Assembly: GCF_002000125.1 (NCBI RefSeq)
Contig: NZ_MLHH01000009.1
Coordinates: 1-64,000 of the forward strand
Length of the DNA: 64,000 nt
Source: Rodentibacter heidelbergensis
GTDB lineage: Bacteria; Pseudomonadota; Gammaproteobacteria; Enterobacterales; Pasteurellaceae
Reading direction: 5' to 3'
In this document: positions 1 through 7,663 of the stretch, one piece after another
How the letters are laid out: each line of letters begins with the position of its first letter
Numbering within the stretch: the first letter of the stretch is position 1
Translations under genes and position numbers: made by a program
The notes under the pieces: model-generated
Database searches by the model: none
Told to the model about the DNA's origin: nothing
The model's input: only the letters and a program-made list of their open reading frames with translations

Positions 1-159
1 AGTGCTGAAAGCATCTAAGCACGAAACTTGCCTTAAGATGAGTTCTCCCACATGAAAGTGTGTAAGGGTTGTTTAAGACTAAGACGTAGATAGGTGGGGT
101 GTGTAAGTGTAGTGATATATTGAGCTAACCCATACTAATTGCCCGAGAGGCTTAACTAT
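1..159 (+). rRNA. rrl: 23S ribosomal RNA, 3' end (partial)
   Basis: The first bases match the end of bacterial 23S rRNA. The usual closing segment, with the run ACTAATTGCCCGAGAGG followed by GCTTAACTAT, sits at about 134-159, where E. coli 23S ends in GCTTAACCTT. The gene starts before the window. The exact 3' end is inferred by alignment from memory and may be off by a few bases. The AACGCTCAAG stretch just after it is probably part of the processing stem. Confidence 0.93.
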
Positions 160-389
160 ACAACGCTCAAGTGTTTTTACGGAAGTGTGAAGGAAGTGGA
201 ATAACACAAGCGTAGACAAAGCGAAGTAAGACGAAAAAGTCAAATGAAGCATAAAGCTAAACAAAGTAAAACTAAACAAAGCAAAGAAAAGAAAAGAGAC
301 AGATATCAGCTTGTGAAGGGTAGAGAATAAGAGAAGACAAACGAGCAAATAAAGAAGAACGATTTGTGAGTATCAGTTATCGAAGAATT
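160..389 (+). other. 23S-5S spacer with A/G-rich low-complexity tract
   Basis: This spacer between 23S and 5S holds no tRNA or protein gene that I can see. From about 205 to 350 it is strikingly purine-rich and built from loose repeats of units such as AAACAAAG, AAGCAAAG and AAGAAAAG. It is probably transcribed as part of the rRNA precursor and removed during processing. A translated frame exists on the opposite strand, but its composition simply mirrors the repeat and it is not a gene. Confidence 0.6.
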
Positions 390-508
390 ATCCCGGCGGC
401 GAGAGTGCGGTGGTCCCACCTGAATCCATTCCGAACTCAGAAGTGAAACGCTGTAATGCCGATGGTAGTGTGGGGAATCCCCATGTGAGAGTAGGGCACC
501 GCCGGGTA
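390..508 (+). rRNA. rrf: 5S ribosomal RNA
   Basis: The conserved 5S core is clear: GGTGGTCCCACCTGA near 408, CCGAACTCAGAAGTGAAACG near 431 and CCGATGGTAGTGTGGGG near 460. The terminal helix is closed by CCCGGCGGC at 392-400 and GCCGGG at 501-506. The length of about 119 nt is normal. It is the last gene of the rRNA operon and is followed by a strong terminator. Confidence 0.95.
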
Positions 509-576
509 CAAATTGAGATTAGAATTAAGATTAAGAAGAATTGAAATTAAGATTAAAATTAGAAGAGTAGACAAGA

Positions 577-610
577 CATCCCCTGAGCAGAGTGCTTGGG
601 GGATTTTTTA
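577..610 (+). terminator. rRNA operon terminator
   Basis: ATCCCC and GGGGAT arms, with an inner AGCA/TGCT stem, form a GC-rich hairpin that runs directly into a T6 tract at about 604-609. It lies 70 bases after 5S and is the natural end of the rRNA operon. Confidence 0.85.
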
Positions 611-621
611 TTGGTTGGAAC

Positions 622-686
622 AAAAATAAAAGACAAAAGATAAAAGACAAAAGATAAAAGACAAAAGGTAAAAAATAAAAGTGGTA
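622..686. repeat. A-rich tandem repeat, 14-base unit
   Basis: A unit of the form ATAAAAGACAAAAG is repeated about three times in tandem and then decays into related sequence. It lies in the gene-free stretch between the rRNA terminator and the convergent recQ gene. Slippage could vary the copy number between strains. No function is apparent. Confidence 0.7.
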
Positions 687-928
687 TAGGTGTAATAGGG
701 ACTAAAAGCATTACAAATATTGCAAGCATCATAAACATCACAAAATAACTACCATAAGTGCTATAACTATCATATAAGCATTGTCAGCACTGTAAGAACC
801 ATAAATATCGATACCAATAGCAGGGTTCTCTCTCATAGTTTTAATCAATCAGTCAATCGATCTTCCGCACTTACTCTTCAATTTACTGAATCTATCAATG
901 CAAAAACTCTAGAAAAACTGACTGCACT
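687..928. other. Gene-free AT-rich stretch downstream of rRNA operon and recQ
   Basis: This is the rest of the gap between the rRNA operon and the 3' end of recQ. From about 705 to 830 it consists of imperfect short repeats around CATAA, CATCA and CTATAA with a rough 10-12 base spacing. No start codon, ribosome site or convincing RNA is seen. The degenerate uptake-like element ACTGCACTTT lies at about 919-929, next to the recQ stop. Confidence 0.5.
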
Positions 929-2785
929 TTATCCTTTTTCTGCCTTTGCCAAAACTTCTTTGTGGGCTTTAATCAAATTTATAAAAGGTTGGGCGAAGCG
1001 TTCTAATTTTATAGCTCCCACGCCGTTAATTTGTAACATTTCAATATTTGAGGTGGGCATATATTGTGCCATTTCTTGCAATGTTGCATCATTGAATACG
1101 ATATAAGGGGGGATATTTTCTTTGTCGGCAATTTGTTTGCGTAAAAAACGCAGGCGGGCAAAGAGATCTTTATCATAATTGATAATATGGTGTCGTTGAG
1201 GATTGTGAGCGATTTTACTGATTGAGGAAATGCGTGGCATGGCAAGCTCTAGGGGAATTTCTCCTTTGAGTACGGGTTTGGCATTTTCTGTGAGTTGTAA
1301 TGTGCTGTTAAATTCGCCAATGACTTGTTGTATCAAACCAAGGTGAATGAGTTGACGGATCACCGATTGCCAATGTTCCTTGCTCTTATCTTTACCAATA
1401 CCATACACACTGAGTTTATCATGCTGCCGTTCGAGAATTTTTTGATTGTGCATACCCCGCAGAACGCCAATCACATATTGCGTACCGAAACATTGTCCCA
1501 CACGGTAAATAGTGGACATCACTTTTTGCGCATCCACTAAACCGTCATATTTTTTCGGTGGATCTAAACAAATATCACAGTTATTACAGGGTGTTTGGCG
1601 ACGCTCACCGAAATAATTCAGCAACACCAAACGGCGACAGGTTTGGCTTTCGGCAAACTCACCGATAGCTTCTAATTTGTGTTGTTCGATTTGTCGTTGA
1701 GGGGTTTCCGGTTTCTCAAATAAGATTTTTTGTAACCAAGCATAGTCTGCTGGTTCATAGAATAATACGGCTTCGGCAGGTAAATCATCCCGCCCGGCAC
1801 GCCCGGTTTCCTGATAGTAAGATTCAATACTGCGTGGTAAATCAAAATGTGCCACGAACCGTACATTAGATTTGTTGATTCCCATACCAAAGGCAATGGT
1901 GGCGACGACCACTTGCACATTATCACGTTGAAAATCTTGTTGTACACGCTCACGTTGTGCGGTCTCCATTCCTGCATGGTAAGCAGCAGCCGCGATCCCT
2001 TTATGGCGTAAACTTTCGGCTATTCGTTCAACTTTATTACGACTGTTGCAATAAACGATACCGCTTTTGCCTTTTTGAGCCTGCACAAAGCGGGCAAGTT
2101 GCTCCATTGGTTTAAATTTTTCTTCTAACGTATAGCGGATATTGGGACGATCAAAACTTCCAATGTATTGGTAGGGAGATTGTAGTTTTAGATGAGTGAG
2201 AATATCTTGCCGAGTGGTATGATCGGCCGTGGCGGTGAGTGCCATAATAGGCGCATTGGGGAAACTGGATTTTAGCCCACCAAGTTGGGTATATTCGGGG
2301 CGAAAATCATGTCCCCATTGGGAAATGCAATGTGCCTCATCAATAGCGATAAAACTGACTTGGCAATAGGAAATCAGCTGGAAAAAGCTGTTTGTCATTA
2401 CTTTTTCCGGTGAGATATAAAGCAGTTTAAGGCTTCCTGAAATCAGCTTATTTTGGACTTGTTGTTGCTGTTCTAATGTTTGACTGGAATTGAGAAAATC
2501 GGCTTCAATTCCGTTGGCCTGTAATTGATCCACCTGATCTTTCATCAATGAAATGAGGGGGGAGATCACAAGCGTCAGTCCATCAAAACAAAGCGCCGGA
2601 ATTTGATAACAGAGTGATTTACCGTTCCCCGTTGCCATCACTACCAGCGCATCTTGTCCATTCAGTGCTGCATTGATAACGTCTTCCTGTCCTTTGCGGA
2701 AAGATTGATAGCCAAACACCGAATTTAGCACCGAAAGTGCGGTCGGTTTTTCCGGTGTTTTTGTAAGGGGGGAACGGTGGGGCAT
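929..2785 (-). CDS. recQ: ATP-dependent DNA helicase RecQ
   Basis: RecQ is a 3'-5' superfamily 2 helicase that unwinds DNA in recombination and replication-fork repair. The protein (618 aa with this start; E. coli about 609) keeps the whole family layout. Walker A GNGKS is near residue 55, DEAH near 150, and the LTATAD motif III is present. A zinc-binding cysteine cluster with CNNCDIC lies near 400, followed by a winged-helix region and a C-terminal HRDC domain around 540-600. An upstream start at 2818 is open but would overlap cyaY. The ATG at 2785 follows the cyaY stop directly (TAATATG), which suggests translational coupling, so I prefer it. Identity is secure; only the start is uncertain. 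Confidence 0.96.
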   Translation of the reverse strand: MPHRSPLTKTPEKPTALSVLNSVFGYQSFRKGQEDVINAALNGQDALVVMATGNGKSLCYQIPALCFDGLTLVISPLISLMKDQVDQLQANGIEADFLNSSQTLEQQQQVQNKLISGSLKLLYISPEKVMTNSFFQLISYCQVSFIAIDEAHCISQWGHDFRPEYTQLGGLKSSFPNAPIMALTATADHTTRQDILTHLKLQSPYQYIGSFDRPNIRYTLEEKFKPMEQLARFVQAQKGKSGIVYCNSRNKVERIAESLRHKGIAAAAYHAGMETAQRERVQQDFQRDNVQVVVATIAFGMGINKSNVRFVAHFDLPRSIESYYQETGRAGRDDLPAEAVLFYEPADYAWLQKILFEKPETPQRQIEQHKLEAIGEFAESQTCRRLVLLNYFGERRQTPCNNCDICLDPPKKYDGLVDAQKVMSTIYRVGQCFGTQYVIGVLRGMHNQKILERQHDKLSVYGIGKDKSKEHWQSVIRQLIHLGLIQQVIGEFNSTLQLTENAKPVLKGEIPLELAMPRISSISKIAHNPQRHHIINYDKDLFARLRFLRKQIADKENIPPYIVFNDATLQEMAQYMPTSNIEMLQINGVGAIKLERFAQPFINLIKAHKEVLAKAEKG

Positions 2786-2786
2786 A

Positions 2787-3092
2787 TTAGAATTGGACAA
2801 CTTCACCGTGTGCAGCACAGGCTTGCGTTAAGCTCTCCCAAAATGTTTTTCCATCATTGGAAATCCATTCGCCATTTTTGAAAGCAAAATGAAAACCACC
2901 TAATTTACTGGCAAGCCAGAGTTCAAATAAAGGTTCTTGTTTGTTGACAACAATTTGCGTGCGATTGCCAAAGGTCATTGTAAATACCGCACCTTGGGTT
3001 TCACAATCCACATCAGCACCTTGTTCTTCTAATTCTTCCTCAATTTTTTGCCAAATTTGTTCAATATTTTGATGAAATTCTGCAACATTCAT
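2787..3092 (-). CDS. cyaY: Iron-sulfur cluster assembly protein CyaY (bacterial frataxin)
   Basis: CyaY is the bacterial frataxin, a small acidic cytoplasmic protein that binds iron and modulates cysteine-desulfurase-driven Fe-S cluster assembly. The 101 aa product has the expected acidic first helix (repeated Glu/Asp up to residue 30), the central beta-sheet with TFGNRTQIVVNKQ, and the WLASKLGGFHF segment. E. coli CyaY is 106 aa. It is transcribed away from lptM-lysA and appears to lead a two-gene operon with recQ one base downstream. The cyaY/lptM-lysA divergence is also found in other gammaproteobacteria. Confidence 0.95.
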   Translation of the reverse strand: MNVAEFHQNIEQIWQKIEEELEEQGADVDCETQGAVFTMTFGNRTQIVVNKQEPLFELWLASKLGGFHFAFKNGEWISNDGKTFWESLTQACAAHGEVVQF

Positions 3093-3187
3093 AAAGTTTT
3101 CCCTGTAAATCTGATAGAATGCGGCAAATTATAAAGCCTTTTGCCCCCTAGTGAAAGGCGGATTTAACGATGAGTGAGAGAGAAAAA

Positions 3188-3304
3188 ATGAAAAAATTAT
3201 TATCCATTTTAATCTTAAGTGCAGTTTGTGCGTTAGCAACCGGCTGTGGTGTGAAAGGCCCTTTGTATTTTCCGGAAAAAGAGCAACCACAACAAAATCA
3301 ATAA
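3188..3304 (+). CDS. lptM: Small lipoprotein LptM (YifL-like)
   Basis: This 38-residue reading frame begins ATG at 3188 and ends TAA at 3302-3304. It encodes a signal peptide with lipobox ATGC and the hallmark CGVKGPLYFP directly after the lipidated Cys20. That CGxKGPLYxP motif defines YifL/LptM, an outer-membrane lipoprotein known to assist oxidative maturation of the LPS translocon protein LptD. This copy is much shorter than the E. coli one (67 aa) because the Pro/Thr-rich tail is almost absent. lysA follows after 15 bases, as in related genomes. An in-frame ATG at 3170 gives a slightly longer reading but a poorer signal peptide. Confidence 0.9.
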   Translation: MKKLLSILILSAVCALATGCGVKGPLYFPEKEQPQQNQ

Positions 3305-3319
3305 TTGGTGAGATACAAA

Positions 3320-4567
3320 ATGAATTTTTTCCAATATCAAAATAATCAACTCTATGCGGAACAGCTGCCGGTACAACAGCTTGCAGAACAATTTGGCACA
3401 CCGCTTTATATTTATTCCCGAGCAACACTAGAACGCCATTGGCATGCCTTTAATGATGCTTTAGGTTCACATCCCCATTTAATTTGTTTTGCCGTGAAAT
3501 CTTGCCCTAACATTGGAATATTAAGTGTCATGGCAAAACTTGGGTCAGGTTTTGATATTGTTTCCCAAGGGGAGTTAGAACGTGTATTGGCAGCAGGTGG
3601 TGAGCCATCAAAAGTGGTGTTTTCCGGCGTGGCAAAATCTCGTGAAGAAATTAAGCGTGCCTTGGAAGTGGGAATTCGTTGTTTTAATGTGGAATCGGTG
3701 TCTGAACTTCATCACATTAATCTCATTGCCGGTGAAATGGGGAAAATTGCACCGATTTCCTTGCGTGTAAACCCTGATGTCGATGCACACACACACCCCT
3801 ACATTTCTACCGGTTTAAAAGAAAATAAATTCGGCGTTAGTGTGGATGAAGCCCGTGAAGTTTATAAGCTGGCTGCAAGCCTACCGAATGTGAAGATTAC
3901 AGGAATGGATTGCCATATCGGCTCACAACTTACCGAATTACAACCCTTTTTAGATGCGACAGATCGTCTTATTGTGTTAATGGAACAACTTAAACAAGAT
4001 GGCATCACCCTCTCGCATTTAGATTTAGGGGGCGGTTTAGGGGTGACTTATACCGATGAAAATCCACCGCACCCAAGTGAATATGCCAAAGCGTTATTAG
4101 ATAAATTAAAGGATTACGCCGATCTGGAGATCATTCTTGAACCGGGGCGGGCCATTACCGCGAATGCAGGCATTTTGGTGGCAAAAGTCCAGTATTTAAA
4201 AAGTAACGAAAGCCGCAATTTTGCCATTACGGATACGGGGATGAACGATATGATCCGTCCGGCCTTGTATGAAGCCTATATGAATATTGTGGAAATTGAC
4301 CGCACTTTGGCTCGCCCAAAAGCGGTTTATGATGTGGTGGGGCCGGTGTGTGAAACCTCAGATTTTTTAGGCAAACAGCGTGAACTGGCGATTGCAGAAG
4401 GCGATTATATTGCACAATGTTCCGCTGGTGCTTATGGGGCGAGTATGTCTTCCAACTATAACTCCCGCCCACGCACTGCAGAAGTGCTCGTAGATGGTGA
4501 TAAAGCACATTTAATCCGCCGCCGTGAAAGTTTACAAGAACTTTGGGCATTGGAATCGGTGGTTTAA
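3320..4567 (+). CDS. lysA: Diaminopimelate decarboxylase
   Basis: LysA converts meso-diaminopimelate to L-lysine, the last step of lysine synthesis, using pyridoxal phosphate. The 415 aa protein is an alanine-racemase-type TIM barrel followed by a beta domain. Visible landmarks are the PLP lysine in FAVKSCPN (Lys60), HIGSQ near 190, the phosphate-binding GGGLG near 230, EPGR near 275, and the substrate-binding CETSDF in the C-terminal half. The frame is open from a TTG at 3305, but the ATG at 3320 gives the family's normal N terminus. It lies just downstream of lptM and ends at an inverted uptake-signal terminator. Confidence 0.97.
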   Translation: MNFFQYQNNQLYAEQLPVQQLAEQFGTPLYIYSRATLERHWHAFNDALGSHPHLICFAVKSCPNIGILSVMAKLGSGFDIVSQGELERVLAAGGEPSKVVFSGVAKSREEIKRALEVGIRCFNVESVSELHHINLIAGEMGKIAPISLRVNPDVDAHTHPYISTGLKENKFGVSVDEAREVYKLAASLPNVKITGMDCHIGSQLTELQPFLDATDRLIVLMEQLKQDGITLSHLDLGGGLGVTYTDENPPHPSEYAKALLDKLKDYADLEIILEPGRAITANAGILVAKVQYLKSNESRNFAITDTGMNDMIRPALYEAYMNIVEIDRTLARPKAVYDVVGPVCETSDFLGKQRELAIAEGDYIAQCSAGAYGASMSSNYNSRPRTAEVLVDGDKAHLIRRRESLQELWALESVV

Positions 4568-4582
4568 TCCTCCCTTGAAAAG

Positions 4583-4622
4583 AAAGTGCGGTTGAAAACT
4601 GAGAGATTTTCAACCGCACTTT
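4583..4622. terminator. Inverted uptake-signal pair acting as bidirectional terminator
   Basis: A perfect 16-base stem (AAAGTGCGGTTGAAAA at 4583-4598 with its complement at 4607-4622) surrounds an 8-base loop. Each arm carries the uptake signal AAGTGCGGT. It sits between convergent lysA and the lipoprotein gene that ends at 4647, so it can stop transcription from both sides. Confidence 0.85.
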
Positions 4623-4646
4623 TCACAGATAGAGCACTATCTCAGC

Positions 4647-5072
4647 CTATTTCACAATATCTCCTTTTAAGGCCACACCACTAATTAGATGACCTGCATG
4701 ACATTCGTATTCCGTACGGCTTTTAAAGGTGTTCTTTTTATAATAGCTCACGATATTTCCAACTTTTGTTGCTCCTTTTGATGCGGCTTTATCTTGTAGT
4801 TGTTTGACTGCAGATAAAAAGACCCATTGACAGGCTTCTTTGTCAGTTTTATTCGCCGCATTGGTTTTTTTATTCGTAACGGCATTGGCTAACACGACTT
4901 TTCCTGGAGCAGGTGTGCCGAAATAAAGTTTGATGTTGGGATTGAGTACTTCTGCCGCTTCTGGTGATTTTAACGCTTCATTAATCGAAAAATGATGGGT
5001 CGTATCGCGGGGTGCACAAGCTGCAAGAGTGAAAGCAGATATCATAATGACAAGTTTGGTTCTTAATTTCAT
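4647..5072 (-). CDS. Predicted lipoprotein ('excinuclease ATPase subunit'-like family)
   Basis: This 141 aa protein starts at an ATG (5072) with a good GGAG site 8 bases upstream; an earlier in-frame start adds only unlikely residues. It has a lipoprotein signal peptide ending LAAC with lipidated Cys19. The mature part is Lys/Ala-rich and has two cysteines (in EACQWVF and EYECHAG) that could pair, plus a conserved-looking KGATKVGNIVSYYKK segment. From memory it resembles a small family often misannotated as an excinuclease subunit and found near aryl polyene clusters in enterobacteria. No excinuclease motifs are present. Function is unknown. It is divergent from the lipoprotein at 5230. Confidence 0.7.
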   Translation of the reverse strand: MKLRTKLVIMISAFTLAACAPRDTTHHFSINEALKSPEAAEVLNPNIKLYFGTPAPGKVVLANAVTNKKTNAANKTDKEACQWVFLSAVKQLQDKAASKGATKVGNIVSYYKKNTFKSRTEYECHAGHLISGVALKGDIVK

Positions 5073-5229
5073 AGGAATTCTCCAGTGTTGATGAGTGAAA
5101 AGGAGATCTTTACAGCAGATCACTGCTAAGTATAACATTTTTATAACTATTTAAAATTATCCACATTGCTTTCAATGAATTAGCTAGGTAGAATTAGCCA
5201 GCTTTAAAACGTTAATTAAAGGAGAAAAG

Positions 5230-5661
5230 ATGAAAAAACTTATTTTAGGCGTCACTGTACTTTTCTTATCCGCCTGTTCTGCCGGTGGGGTTGATGAAGA
5301 TAATTTAAAACCTGTGGATCGTGCTTTAAACGTCAAACATGTTTGTGTTAAAGGAAGCACTCGTGGCGCGCCGGATCAATTTGTGGCAAGTTTAAAAACG
5401 AGTTTACAAAAGAAAAACATTACCTCTGAGTCCATTGTTAATCCTAAGGATTCGAACTGTGATTATATCTTGGCCTTTGGTGCTAAGGGTAACCGTAATA
5501 TTTTGGCAAAAGCAAAACTGCGCTTAATCGAAGTTAAAAATCAAAATGAAGTGGGGTTTGTGCTTTATGTTCGTAAAGGTGATGAAAAAGAGCGTGTAGC
5601 AACAGTGGGATTACAGGGACAAACCGACACAATAATTGGACAATTATTCAAAGATTATTAA
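5230..5661 (+). CDS. Predicted lipoprotein at the head of the aryl polyene operon
   Basis: The 143 aa product has a typical lipoprotein signal peptide, MKKLILGVTVLFLSAC, with lipidated Cys16. The mature domain has a mixed alpha/beta pattern, with a CDYILAFGAKG segment and a likely Cys pair (HVCVK and SNCDY). A strong AAAGGAG site precedes the ATG. It may belong to the Sbal_3080 lipoprotein family, which I recall next to APE clusters, but I could not verify that. Its stop lies 2 bases before the next ATG, so it is very likely co-transcribed with the APE genes. Its role is unknown; an outer-membrane or periplasmic accessory role is a guess. Confidence 0.7.
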   Translation: MKKLILGVTVLFLSACSAGGVDEDNLKPVDRALNVKHVCVKGSTRGAPDQFVASLKTSLQKKNITSESIVNPKDSNCDYILAFGAKGNRNILAKAKLRLIEVKNQNEVGFVLYVRKGDEKERVATVGLQGQTDTIIGQLFKDY

Positions 5662-5663
5662 TC

Positions 5664-6398
5664 ATGCCAATTTGCCGTTTTTCATTCAACATTAAAAACT
5701 GGGCGATAGCTTGTAATAAACAACTTGATGCAGATGATTGGAAAAAAGGAGAGGCTTTTTGGTTTAAAAATGCGGTTAATTTTGCAGAAGTATCGCCTAA
5801 ATTAGCATTTTTACCGCCATTAAAACGTCGCCGATTAAGCCCTTCTGCACGTTTATTTTTTGAATCAGCCTGGGAATTATTAGGCGAAAATAAAAATATT
5901 CCTGTTGTTTATGCTTCTTCCAATGGGGAAATTGATCGTAATTTCGATCTTTGGCATCGTTTATTGACAGAGGGAGAAACCTCTCCTACCTCTTTTAGCC
6001 TTTCGGTACATAACGCCTTAGTGGGGCAATGGTCTGAGCTTGGCGGCGTAAAGGCTGAAATTACAGCACTCACTGCGCAACAAGATAATTTAGAGATTGC
6101 TTTATTAGAAGCCTATTTATTGTTGAATGAAGGAATAAATCAGGTATTAGTTGTTGTGGCAGAATCCCCTTTAAGCGAGTCTTATAATGCCTCACCTTGT
6201 TATCGTCAGCCTTTTTCCTATGCATTAAGTTTAGTTGTAGAAAAAGGCAATGATTACACATTGTTACTCGATGAGAATAACGGTGAATCTTTAGGCTTAG
6301 ACAATGCGTTAGCTTGGGTTCAACATCAGTATCTTGATGCGAAAAAATGGCAAACGAAAAGTAGTGCAAAAGGAACATGGCAATGGGAAAGAAATTAG
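5664..6398 (+). CDS. apeC: Aryl polyene chain-length factor (ketosynthase-like, ApeC)
   Basis: This is a short (244 aa) ketosynthase-fold protein of the 'ketoacyl-synthase chain length factor' type. In the region that should carry the KS active-site cysteine it has SPTSFSLSVHNALVGQWS (about 107-124), so the nucleophile is missing. ApeC proteins are known to pair with the ketosynthase ApeO as a KS:CLF heterodimer that sets polyene length. The later KS histidines are also absent because the protein ends early, which is usual for this family. It is the first biosynthetic gene of the operon and overlaps the following acyltransferase. Confidence 0.85.
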   Translation: MPICRFSFNIKNWAIACNKQLDADDWKKGEAFWFKNAVNFAEVSPKLAFLPPLKRRRLSPSARLFFESAWELLGENKNIPVVYASSNGEIDRNFDLWHRLLTEGETSPTSFSLSVHNALVGQWSELGGVKAEITALTAQQDNLEIALLEAYLLLNEGINQVLVVVAESPLSESYNASPCYRQPFSYALSLVVEKGNDYTLLLDENNGESLGLDNALAWVQHQYLDAKKWQTKSSAKGTWQWERN

Positions 6399-7159
6399 AT
6401 TGGCTACGTCGTTTTATTGCCACTGCATTTGGTTTTCTTTTTTGGGGTGTGGCAGGCACCTTATTTCAGCTCTATCTTTATCCTTATGCGAAAAATAGCA
6501 AAGAAAATACTTTGGCAACCCAGCTCAAGATTCGCCGCCTTGTCAGTAAAATTTGGGCCTATTTCATCCGATATTTATCCGTTTCAGGTGTACTGGAGGT
6601 GAAATATCAAGGTTTTGAACGTTTAGGCCGTCAGGGGCAACTGGTATTGGTTAATCATCCTTCATTACTTGATGTGGTATTGATTCTCGCTAAATCCCCT
6701 GATCTGAATTGCATTGTCAAGAAAGAGCTATTAAATAATCCCACCATGAGAAACCAAATTTTAGCCTGTGGTTTTCTGCCAAATACGGAATCACTGGAAC
6801 TTTTGGAAGAATGTGATGAAGTGCTAAAAGAACAAGCGCTCTTGCTTTTTCCGGAAGGAACAAGAACCGGTTGGGATGGAGAGGTCAAACTCAATAGAGG
6901 GGCGGTTTCTATTGGTTTGCGTAGCGCAAGTGTGATTACCCCGATAGTGATTAAAATGAATCCTCTTAATTTTAAAAAAGGGCAACCCTGGTATCAGCTA
7001 CCGAAAAAACGTATTCAATATGAGCTAGTGGTAGGAGAGGATATCGATCCGAAAGAATGGCTAGCGGAAAAACCACTACCGATCGCTTCTCGGCGATTAA
7101 CCGAACATTTACAACATTATTTTAATTCTCAAACTAAGGATAATAAAAATGACGCTTGA
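6383..7159 (+). CDS. apeD: PlsC-type acyltransferase of the APE cluster (ApeD-like)
   Basis: The protein (258 aa) is a membrane-associated glycerolipid-type acyltransferase. It has an N-terminal hydrophobic segment at about 10-35, the catalytic HX4D motif in NHPSLLD (His92) and the substrate-binding FPEGTRTG (about 156-163). APE clusters normally contain one such enzyme, thought to help attach the polyene to a lipid anchor. I chose the ATG at 6383 rather than the one at 6377 because the AAAAGGA site is too close to the latter. The start overlaps the end of apeC, and its own end overlaps apeE. A separate housekeeping plsC lies at 59010, so this copy is dedicated. Confidence 0.85.
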   Translation: MGKKLDWLRRFIATAFGFLFWGVAGTLFQLYLYPYAKNSKENTLATQLKIRRLVSKIWAYFIRYLSVSGVLEVKYQGFERLGRQGQLVLVNHPSLLDVVLILAKSPDLNCIVKKELLNNPTMRNQILACGFLPNTESLELLEECDEVLKEQALLLFPEGTRTGWDGEVKLNRGAVSIGLRSASVITPIVIKMNPLNFKKGQPWYQLPKKRIQYELVVGEDIDPKEWLAEKPLPIASRRLTEHLQHYFNSQTKDNKNDA

Positions 7160-7412
7160 ACAACAACTTAAACAATTGATTATTGATAGCCTTGCCTTGG
7201 AAGATATGTCTATCGATGATATTGAAGATAATGCCGTACTTTTTTCTGATGAGGGATTAGGGCTTGATTCGGTTGATGCACTTGAACTTGGCTTGGCCGT
7301 TCAAAAAAACTTTGGTTTACAACTCGATAGCGAACAGAATCAATTGCGTGAGCATTTTGAAAGTGTTGCAACATTGGCGCAATTTATTCGTAGTAAAAAA
7401 GGGGAAATGTGA
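7149..7412 (+). CDS. apeE: Acyl carrier protein 1 of the APE cluster (ApeE-like)
   Basis: This is a small acidic carrier protein of 87 aa. The phosphopantetheine attachment site is GLDSVDAL (Ser41), which matches the canonical DSL-type motif. Its ATG lies inside the 3' end of apeD and its stop overlaps the next ACP, so the genes are translationally coupled. APE clusters use two ACPs, at least one of which carries the growing polyene. Which of the two here is the elongation ACP cannot be decided from sequence alone. Confidence 0.9.
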   Translation: MTLEQQLKQLIIDSLALEDMSIDDIEDNAVLFSDEGLGLDSVDALELGLAVQKNFGLQLDSEQNQLREHFESVATLAQFIRSKKGEM

Positions 7413-7414
7413 TT

Positions 7415-7663
7415 GTGACTGAACAAGAAATTAGAGATTTACTGAGCGAAGCGCTGCAATCCTTGTTTGAGATTGAGCCGGAACGGATTAAACCGGAAAC
7501 GAATCTTTATGAAGAATTGGAAATTGACAGCATTGATGCTATTGATTTGATTGACCATATCAAACGAAAAACGGGGCATAAATTGCAGGCGGAAGATTTT
7601 CGCAATGTACGCACCGTAAATGATGTGGTGCAAGCCGTGTTAAAACAACAAAGCGCTGTGTAA
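7415..7663 (+). CDS. apeF: Acyl carrier protein 2 of the APE cluster (ApeF-like)
   Basis: This second acidic carrier protein is 82 aa with the start used here and has the attachment motif EIDSIDAIDL (Ser39). Two GTG codons are possible starts, at 7409 and 7415. The GGGGAA site at 7401-7406 is better spaced for 7415. The gene follows apeE without a gap, and its stop overlaps the ATG of the ligase-dehydratase fusion. Its four-helix ACP pattern, with the helix-2 sequence DAIDLIDHIKRK, is typical. It is probably paired with the AMP-ligase for starter loading or with elongation. Confidence 0.9.
   Translation: MTEQEIRDLLSEALQSLFEIEPERIKPETNLYEELEIDSIDAIDLIDHIKRKTGHKLQAEDFRNVRTVNDVVQAVLKQQSAV

Noticed and set aside
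3093-3319. Possible lysine riboswitch before lysA.
   Set aside because: The space is filled by lptM and a short leader; no lysine-element architecture is visible.
4227-4619. 130-codon frame on the minus strand over the end of lysA.
   Set aside because: It overlaps lysA and the terminator hairpin, and its composition is that of an antisense shadow.
4647-5072. Annotation of this gene as an excinuclease subunit.
   Set aside because: It is a 141 aa lipoprotein without Walker or zinc motifs, so the excinuclease label would be an error.
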